From contig CAOLHI010000358.1 in the NCBI GenBank assembly GCA_948474755.1, positions 310,001-374,000 of the forward strand: 64,000 nt of DNA, given 5' to 3'. A program made the translations under genes and the position numbers. Under the pieces are notes generated by a model. It was not told where the DNA came from. It made no database searches and was given only the letters and a program-made list of their open reading frames with translations. Below, piece by piece: positions 56,417-64,000 of this stretch; position 1 is the stretch's first letter; every line of letters starts with the position of its first letter. Source of the DNA: Ctenosaura bakeri (taxonomy: Eukaryota; Chordata; Lepidosauria; Squamata; Iguanidae).

Positions 56417-59400
56417 TTCAAGCTTGCCAGAAAGACTGAAAGCTTAGCAAAAACACAGGAGAAGCCAAAACAGCAGTTTATGCTACTTCTTCTATAAGTA
56501 ACATCCTTGCTGCTCACCCCAGATTTGCCTTTGGCTTTCTACATTTCATTTTTTTCTATAGTATCTCTGCAAAGTGTTTAGTGGGTATAATGTTGGCTTA
56601 CTCAGTTTGTTATTGTGTACATGATATACAGCTTACCTGTGAGAAGCTCCCTTAAATTGTTCTCCTTTGAAAATGCACAGAAACAGGACATTTTACATTC
56701 AAACTCTGAAGGAATGGCATGATTGCACAAAAGTTGACCAGAGCATAACAGATCTGCCAGCTCCATTAACAGCTGGCAGACGGTTGAGTTGGCACTGCGG
56801 TAAGACTGCATTATGACTGATGACAGGAGAATTCAGGTCACTGATACAGCAGCTCAGACAGAAGGACTGGGAGAGGGGAATACAACAAAACTGCCTATCA
56901 TTGCTCAAAAGCATCTGTGACATAACAAAAATCTATTGAAGGAAGGCAATCACAATGATATGCAAAACAGAGGCCATGCAAGGAGGAAGAGAATTGTTGG
57001 AGTTTTGATTTAGTTGCACTGGTTTCTACAATCCACAGAATGGCCTATTCATTCTGAAATAACAAGGCAGAGCCATAAAGTGTTTATTACAATGACAGCA
57101 TCCAGCTAAAACAGGTTGAATTAAAATTTGGACACAGAACAACAGTTAGTACCATAGAGCGTGGCATTTAAAGATATCTACCTTTTCAACAGAAATCCCA
57201 TTAAATCATTCTCACTTCATTTTGCTTTTGACTTTGAGGTATAGCATCTATGGCTCAATTCCTTATCTTTCATTGTTAAGTGCAGTACAATTTTCCTTCA
57301 GGCTTGGCAGATACATTATTTAAGATATATTTTTAAAATCCTTCCTCACTCTGATTCTTGAAATATACACAGCAAAGTAAGAGTCATTATGCTTTCAAAT
57401 GCACACACATATACAGTCTGTTACTTTGTTATCCTGTGTGCTTAGGATGCATCTGTACACCACTTCTCTGTGTTCAAACAATAAAACCTTCTAGGGCATG
57501 GATGACCAAAGAAGATTTGCCTGAAATAATATGCTAGGGAAACTGCCTGTAGGAAAGCATGCTGACTGCCTAATAGAGCTGCTCCAGGAATTAGCATAGT
57601 TACAAAAATGAACAGATTTTGGAAACTTGTTGAAGTCAAGACTCTGAAGCTAGTTAATAGCTTTTGATTACAAAAATTTGCAAAATAATAGTGTGGTCCT
57701 GAAAGGACAGTGTCAAATGCAACAGATAACTTTCTTGCCTTGCTTAACAAAACAATTAGGTCTAGACTTCTACACAGTCCCTGAGACACTTATTGCAAAG
57801 AACACTTCAAATCTCTGGGTTCACTTTATCCAACTGATGAGTGATATGCTGTTGCTTTCATAAAATTAAGAATCAGAAAAATGTTGGGCATAGACACTCA
57901 AAAAATCTCACTCGGATGTACAATCGGTGTGAATATTCTCTTGACCATTTCAATAGAGTGTTTCCTAGGAATTTCAACTGTTCTTTTGTTCTGGTTTGCT
58001 AGAACTTGATTATTTCACTTTCCTAGACCAAAAGTGTGCCTTTGAGCTTAGGTGTTAAGCGTGGGACCTACAATATGCTTTCAGAACTGTACTGTCTGGC
58101 TAAAACATATACATTCCATTACTAATGTGCATGTTTTTCTTGACCATTTCTCATGCTGATTAAAATTTGATTTCCAGATTTGTTCTGCTTTTCAAACCTC
58201 ACCAGTGAGCTTGTAAACAAAAAGATTCTCCACAGAAGGGCATTCAGATATCACTGAAACAGATTTAATGCTAGGCATGAGTTCACTCTGGGCCAATATC
58301 TTGGCAGATGTAAAGTAGATGAGTTTGTGCTGCTTTAAAACAATTAAATATTTGATGTGAATGTGCATTGCATTTCCAACAACTGTATAGTAAACGGTCT
58401 AAAAAGACTAGGCATTTAAATATTATGGGATATGGATCTTCTATGCCCTGATCTTGAAATGTTAAATACCTGTGTTATGTAAGCATTGTAAATGTCTATG
58501 TTATGAATGACACGTTACCTTGCCACAGTGCTGGAGTAATAATTGTTTCCACAGAAATTTCTACACCAGTTGGGGAATATGTGCAGGGTTTCACCAAGTG
58601 GTTAATTCCAAAAGCATATCTACATTGAGGTTAGGGATTTGAAAATTTCTTAGTCTTGTTGCTTTTCTCTGAATCTCATTTGAATTTTCTTCCCATTATT
58701 ATTTAATATCCTATTGCAAGACCTTGTGCTTTCTTTCTAAACTGATTTTTTTGCCATGGAATGCATCTTTACTTATTTTTGCATTTATTTTCTCAGTTTA
58801 TTGAACCTATATAACTTACATATAATGACGAAAAACATATTTATGCCTTTTTTAAAAAATGTACATTTTAGACATTTGCATTTTAAATTATATGCACACT
58901 TTATTTCTTGGAAATGCCCTGTAAGCCTTACAAAGGTGTGAATGCTTCAGGCAAGATGCTCATTTTCTTGCAATATGGCTTAGGATGTTTGGAAATGCTG
59001 TTTTTGAGACTGTGAAGTCAACAAAATTTGTTTCCTTCCAAGCCCCCTTAGCAATGCATGTGTGTTTTGTTAGATAGGGTATTAGGGTATTTTGTCAGAA
59101 AAGATATTTAGAAATGCACCTGCATTCTGTTAGTCATGTAAATTAGGACATTTGCAACTGAAATGTATATGTATTTCTTGATCAATAAATACCAAGGCTG
59201 TTGCAGTCATGCTTGATAATATAATGGTAAAGATGGAGGCAATAACACGTTCCTGTTCTAATACCTGTAATTAGTTGTTTACACCAAGGATCTCTTACAT
59301 CTGGCAGGTATTATTTGCAACATATTGAAACAGAAGATAGCAGCCCAGTTTCTCACATCCTTGGATGATATTAATTTTCTGAACTGGATGGTACCAATTT

Positions 59401-60377
59401 CAGCCTGGAGTCTGCTTTAGTCTGGGGAGTAAAACAGCTTTTGCTCACCTACAGACAATCTGTGCTGGGAGACTGGCAGGGCAACATCCCCTTGTTGATG
59501 CTCTTGAAATTGTCAGCAGCAGCACACAGGAAAGGGAGGGGCATGAGAGCAATATCCATGGAGCTAAGATCTCTGGAGGCCTGGACAGTGAAAAACCAAA
59601 CAATGCATTCCCAAATAAATGCTGGTATCTCAGGAACCCAGAGATTGGCTATAATGTCTCCTGATAACTTGGGAGGTGAGTCCAATCATGCCTTTGTTCC
59701 AGGCCCAGTGCCTGCTCTCTGTGTTTCTGGTCAGTAGCTTTTAATACATTCATTCATGATATCCTTTTGAATTATCAGTCTGAAATGGAAAGACAGGGCC
59801 ATCATAGTTGGTGTTCGTGATCCCTTTGGGTGGACAGATCCCAAGTAATGTGGACACTGTCCATCTCCATTGCACTGATGTTGTAGGGATTCACAGTGTT
59901 TCGTCTTGTTCTACATGCTGTCTTGCATCCACATAAAACTGCTTCGAAAGGTTGTCTGGGGGCAAGTGAGTCAATACACTGATAACATCTATCTCTGGCT
60001 TTCTTGGTCCTGACAAAGTGTCTAGAGACAATAATGGTATGGAGAAAAAAAAGCTAATTAATTGGTTGTCAATTCAGAAAACAATGACATTTCATTGAGA
60101 ATTCAGACAACAAGGGCATGTTGTCCAGTACCAAATCCAAATCATGGAAGTGGGGCTGAAATTGTTACAATGACTTTACAGGATGAGTACTGATTTGGAT
60201 TATATTCTGCAAAATTTAAGCCCCTGAAGCCTGAATAGCTCGTTTATAAAGTTTGCAAAGTATAAATCAGGAATGTTTGTGTAATACCAAATACATAGGC
60301 ACTGACCAATTCCAGGGAGGAAGCCAACCTAACTCTAAATAAAATGGTAATGAAAGAAATGACTTGAAAGAAACATA
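56417..60377. other. Long gene-free stretch
   Basis: Nearly 4 kb with no recognisable retroelement, DNA transposon or coding region. Frames of 60-115 codons (for example 57442-57789 minus, 59441-59737 plus) show no domain landmarks and have near-equal overlapping frames on the other strand. The low repeat content contrasts with the rest of the window. Confidence 0.4.
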
Positions 60378-60562
60378 GGCCATTTCTGCACTACACTATT
60401 ATAGTGCTATTATTCCACTTTCAATATCCTGTGGAATTCTGAGGCCAAAGAGCTCTCTGGCTAAGAATTCTAAATGCCCCTCCCTAAACTGCAAACCCCA
60501 GGATTCCATAGGATGTTGGGAGTGAAATAATAGCACTATAACAGTGCAGTGTGGAAATGGCC
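60378..60562 (-). mobile_element. Hairpin MITE, GGCC-ended family, shortened
   Basis: Runs from ggccatttctgcactacac to agtgtggaaatggcc, flanked on both sides by ata, a possible 3-bp duplication. About 17 bases of the left arm after 'gtggaattctg' are deleted, giving 185 bp. Confidence 0.93.
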
Positions 60563-60769
60563 ATAAACAAAGGATTGACTCATAATAAACACTACTACAG
60601 AGAGTTGTTAGTGTCCCATGGTTGATGGAAGGCAGCCAGGAACCATTGGCCTCCAGGTGTTATGTTACAAAGTTAAAGAACAGTAAGATCTCTGAGCTGA
60701 TTGGATAAGGAAAATGTTTATATAAATAAATTAACATTGTTTACCTAGCTGAAGGCTAGTAAACGCTTT
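60563..60769. other. Spacer between two MITEs
   Basis: 207 bp of unclassified sequence. Confidence 0.4.
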
Positions 60770-60971
60770 GGCCATTTCCACACTACACTATTATAGTGTT
60801 ATTATTCCACTTTCAATATACTATGGAACCCTGGGGGTTGCAACTGAGGGAGGGGTGATTAGAATTCTCAGCCAAGGAGCTCTTAGGCCTCAGTAAACTA
60901 CAAACCCCAGAATTCCACAGGAGGTTGAAAGTGGAATAGTAGCACTATAACAGTATAGTGCAGAAATGGCC
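60770..60971 (+). mobile_element. Hairpin MITE, GGCC-ended family
   Basis: Runs from ggccatttccacactacac to agtgcagaaatggcc; centre 'gggaggggtgattagaattctcagcc' gives plus orientation, opposite to the neighbour at 60378. 202 bp. Confidence 0.93.
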
Positions 60972-61093
60972 ACAGTCTGTGATTGGACAATTGGAGGCTT
61001 GGAAGGATATGTGCCTGTTCATGGACTGAGCTCTTTTAGGGAGGCCTTCTGTACCAGTGCAATCAGTACAATGTGTTGAGACCTGGGAGCAGC

Positions 61094-61160
61094 AGTTCTT
61101 AACCTTTTCTTCACCATGGACCCCCTTTAAATATCTTTTATTGCTACGAACCACGAAGAC
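61094..61160 (+). repeat. hAT-like terminal fragment
   Basis: 'cagcagttcttaaccttttcttcaccatggaccccc' resembles the CAG-nGGTTCTTAACCTTTT terminus of hAT elements with the 'accatggaccc' motif. No right end was found nearby, so it is a remnant. Confidence 0.5.
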
Positions 61161-61439
61161 CTGACTCAAGATTAATGTTCTAAAGGTAAGGTAACTGTAA
61201 TGTTTATGATTTTCTATTTTTTGCTCTCTCTCTCTCATTTTTTTAAAATAACTTTGTTCCTAATGAAACTCCATATTGTTGGATGTACAAAAACTGACTT
61301 CCTATTGCACATTTTATTTTGCTACTGCAGAAAATATGTCCAGGCACACCTTAGAATAATGTCTGGATTGAATTTTCTTTGTGGCAAATCAGTTCCCTGG
61401 TTGGTTAATCACAGCCATAGATCACAATTTAGTAAAACT

Positions 61440-61905
61440 GGTTTAGAATGGTTTGCCAAGGAGCAACTGGAGCTTGTAATACTGCAGGAAGTAAGCATGT
61501 ATGCAATGACCTGCTGCCGTCTGTTGTTTCATGGGAAAAGTATGTTGCTCAGAAACAAAGGACTACACACATGTGTTTTAAAGCTGTCTCAAAGCATTTT
61601 AGCCCTTATGTGTGGAATCGCCTTCCAGTGACCTTACAAACTGCTCCTTCTCTTACTGTTTTTAAATCTAAATTGAAAACTTTTTTGTTTTCTGAAATTT
61701 TTGGAATGTTGGACTAGTTTTTATTGTTAATTAGATATTGTATTTTATTGGCATTATAGTAACGTTATGTTGCACTGGTTGTAACTGCATATACCCTTGA
61801 CTTTTTTTGTTTTTTATATTTTCATTTTATTATGTATTTATCTATGTCAACTGTTGCATTTTAATTTTGTACAGTGCCATATACGTGGATGGTGCAATAT
61901 AAACA
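61440..61905 (+). repeat. LINE 3' end, L2-like clade
   Basis: The frame 61560-61717 encodes FKAVSKHFSPYVWNRLPVTLQTAPSLTVFKSKLKTFLF, split here as landmarks VWNRLPVTL, APSLTVFKSKLKTFLF. These are the final residues of L2-type ORF2. The 3' UTR 'gtacagtgccatatacgtggatggtgcaatataaac' follows. The frame upstream of 61500 is not clearly LINE. Confidence 0.75.
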
Positions 61906-62992
61906 AAGGAGGAGGAGGGGGGGATTTTATTATTTAAGGTACACCAGGAAATGCTACTGTCCCTACTGGAGATCAGAGTACCCAAGACAAGGCAACTTTT
62001 ATTGGCAGCTGAGGCAAGAAATCTCACAAACTTGTCTCTCTCCAACCATGGCAGAAAATATAAATTGAATGAAACTGTTCCACTTTCATGACTTCCCAAA
62101 TCTGCTGCAGATCTAATACCTAATAGCAGGGCTGGTCCTGCATACATAACTTTCATTTTTGCTTTCCAGGATGCTTTGACTGGAAAACTGTAATCTCTTG
62201 AAACACCTTCAGTTGACAGAATGATCAAGGGATGGGTTTTTTAAAAGCCTCCAAATAGTAACTTTTTCTGAATTGCTGTGCAACAACTTTCCAATATATT
62301 TTCCAAGTTAATTTTGGACCAGAAGTTTCTGTTACTGTTACTTCCATGTTAATGCATTTGGCCTCTCCATTAGTCAAATGCAGTAGTTCAAAATAACTTC
62401 TCCAAGCTCTATCAAATACATTGGTCTCATACTGCAGTTGAAAAAATCCATGCTTGCAACCCTACTGTCAGTAAACAGGTTATTAAAGCAGATTGCTCTC
62501 CCTCTCCGACATATTGCTAAACCGATCTCTTTTCTCTGTACATAGTGAGCTAATTCACAGGACGTAGCACATATTTCTCTCTACAACTTTGTGTTCTATA
62601 GGAGATAATGGTGTTAGGAGGACAGAGCTGGCTGTTGTCCTTTATGGCTAATTAAATGCAGCCACAGAGCCTCCACTCTTGCCGCTGTCAGTAACATGAA
62701 AAGATCTGAGGCTGTGTAAGCCAAAAGAATCAATAGTGTGTTCTCAGGCTTGTGTAGGTTTTTGCATGAGAAAGTGACTTGGTCCTTCAGAATAGTTGAA
62801 TCATAATGTACTTCATTGGATGAACCTATTCAACCTTTTCCCCTGGGAATATATTAACTCCTGGATCGAAGAGTCTGAAAAACAGAGCTACAAATAAACT
62901 GAATAACATTGCCCATCTACTGAATACACTCAGATAAAAACTGGTGCTATCTCAAAACTAGACTAATGGCAGCCTTGATAGGACTTTTTTTT

Positions 62993-62995
<3 letters not shown>
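61906..62995. other. Gene-free stretch with a possibly conserved segment
   Basis: No gene recognised. The segment 62420-62730 is repeat-free and complex in sequence ('ggacgtagcacatatttc', 'ccgctgtcagtaacatgaaa'), a candidate conserved non-coding element on texture alone. Confidence 0.35.
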
Positions 62996-63044
<49 letters not shown>

Positions 63045-63057
63045 ATATATATATATT
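62996..63057. repeat. (TA)n microsatellite
   Basis: About 60 bases of nearly pure ta repeat with two single-base interruptions, 16 bases left of a DNA transposon. Confidence 0.95.
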
Positions 63058-63072
63058 AAAAAACCTTACATT

Positions 63073-63558
63073 GGCCCTTTCCACACGGGGGTTAAAAAAC
63101 GGTGTAGAGCGACCTCTGACGGACGTCGTCTACACCGTAAAGTGGATTGGGGCGGACTACTTTTGCGTAGTTCCACACCCCAATCCGCGCTAGGGTGACT
63201 GGAAGTGGTGGCGCCGTGTGCTTTTTAAAAACCACTTTTTATGTGGTTTTTAAAAGGCACGGGGCATGCAGCCCTGTGCAGCTGCGTCGCAGCGCCTGTG
63301 TGGATTTGCAGGCGCGCACAAGGGCGTGCCTGCAGATCTGCCAGGGGCAGAATTTCCGGCTGGCGAGGTTCTCCGGTTGGTGGAGAATCTCCGCCAGTCG
63401 TAAGCCGCCATTTTGGGCGCTGCAGGACGCCGCGGGATGCCGACAAGTGTGGAGCAGCGAAAACGCGCTGCTCCACTGGCGATGGATTTACCCAGTTTAA
63501 GGTAAGCTCTGTTTCAGTGTGTTTCCAGCTGTTTCTTCACCCACGTGTGGAAAGGGCC
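63073..63558 (+). mobile_element. GC-rich multi-hairpin DNA transposon, copy 2
   Basis: Perfect 15-bp inverted termini, ggccctttccacacg and cgtgtggaaagggcc, bound 486 bp; att flanks both sides, a possible 3-bp duplication. In order: hairpin ggtgtagagcgacc/ggacgtcgtctacacc, hairpin gctttttaaaaacc/ggtttttaaaaggc, hairpin gcaggcgcgcac/gcgtgcctgc, then ggctggcgag, ttggtggaga and a splice-donor-like aaggtaagct. This is the same block order as the element at 37202-37660. The 101- and 110-codon frames across it are by-products of high GC. No transposase seen. Confidence 0.88.
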
Positions 63559-64000
63559 ATTGACTTACATTGACTTCCACTGATTTAAAATTTGAACAAC
63601 CTCTAATTTATATTCATTTACTGTACGTACATATTTCCTACTTCCCTTTGCTGGGTTTATTTCTGTAACTCAGTGGTTCCTCTATTTCCTTATTTTTTAC
63701 TATTATTATTTTTTTTAACTTTTTACACCCTTATCTACTTCCCCCCTTTTTTATGATTTAATTTTCTTTCTTTCACCTAAACAAAGTATTAATATAACTA
63801 GAGAGAACAAAGAAATATTAAAAGAAGAATTGATTTCGTATTGTCTTTCATGACATTGTGCAACAACAAATAGTATTACTTTTTTTTAATCAATTGCTTA
63901 AGGTCTTTTTAAACACTGTCAGAATCTAATCTCAAAAGAATCAAACAGGGGACATGAAAACATCTAATCAAAAGTCCAGATGGCAATAAAGACAGAAAAC
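63559..64000. other. Gene-free AT-rich end of the window
   Basis: T-rich and A-rich runs only; no recognised feature. Confidence 0.45.

Noticed and set aside
56312..56497. Poly-cysteine protein
   Set aside because: Translation of a (TTG)n microsatellite at a LINE tail.
60378..60971. CRISPR-like spaced repeats
   Set aside because: Two hairpin MITEs in opposite orientation in a vertebrate genome, with long non-uniform spacing.
61842..62228. 128-residue minus-strand open frame
   Set aside because: Antisense to a LINE 3' tail and lacking any domain landmarks.
63195..63573. Arg/Cys-rich open frames suggesting an exon ending in a GT donor
   Set aside because: They lie wholly within a non-autonomous transposon, and the homologous copy at 37 kb does not conserve the reading frame. 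The donor itself is kept as a finding.

Overview
This window reads as intergenic or intronic DNA of an amniote, most likely a squamate reptile (lizard or snake). The evidence is the repeat mixture: several CR1 and L2 LINEs, reptile-type L1 3' ends, tRNA-derived SINEs with degenerate A/B boxes, a SPIN (Space Invaders) hAT element, and many copies of a short hairpin-like DNA transposon. The base composition is AT-rich with short GC-rich islands, and nearly every GC-rich island is itself a transposon. The species call is an inference. I found no host protein-coding exon, rRNA, structural tRNA gene or CRISPR array that I can support; all recognisable coding sequence is decayed retrotransposon ORF.

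Layout: 5.1-7.1 kb holds a SINE and a CR1 copy split by a 5'-truncated L1 with a 14-bp target-site duplication (TSD). 8.4-14.6 kb is a nearly complete but dead APE-type LINE (ORF1 plus ORF2) with a perfect 14-bp TSD, split near its C-terminus by a 1.1-kb CR1. 15.5-15.9 kb is a foldback element carrying a nested 202-bp hairpin MITE. 19.4-20.3 kb is a solo LTR of retroviral type with a 4-bp TSD. 22.3-23.7 kb is a minus-strand L2 and 24.4-25.8 kb a possible degenerate LTR retroelement. 26.9-28.2 kb has two MITEs and an old LINE fragment. 34.0-36.1 kb has a small hAT MITE and then a 1245-bp SPIN-ended element with an 8-bp TSD, inserted in an old CR1. 37.2 and 63.1 kb hold two diverged copies, in opposite orientation, of one GC-rich multi-hairpin DNA transposon. 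41.5 kb is a possible second solo LTR, 43.6-44.8 kb a plus-strand L2, and 46.0-46.7 kb a foldback element inside an L2-like tail. 47.8-48.7 kb is an L1 with a 17-bp TSD, and 50.5-52.5 kb is the longest CR1. 53.6-54.3 kb is a MITE split by a GC-rich element that is flanked by a TTA duplication. 60.4-61.9 kb has two more MITEs and a LINE 3' end.

The unifying observation is a set of non-autonomous DNA elements whose termini all resemble GGCC-(A/C)TTTC-(T/C)-(G/A)CAC. It comprises nine ~200-bp MITEs and three 420-490-bp GC-rich elements. The clearest insertion (TTA duplication) points to a PIF/Harbinger-type mobiliser. No transposase is present in the window. The stretches between repeats show no genes; a few have the texture of conserved non-coding DNA, which only a comparative alignment could confirm.
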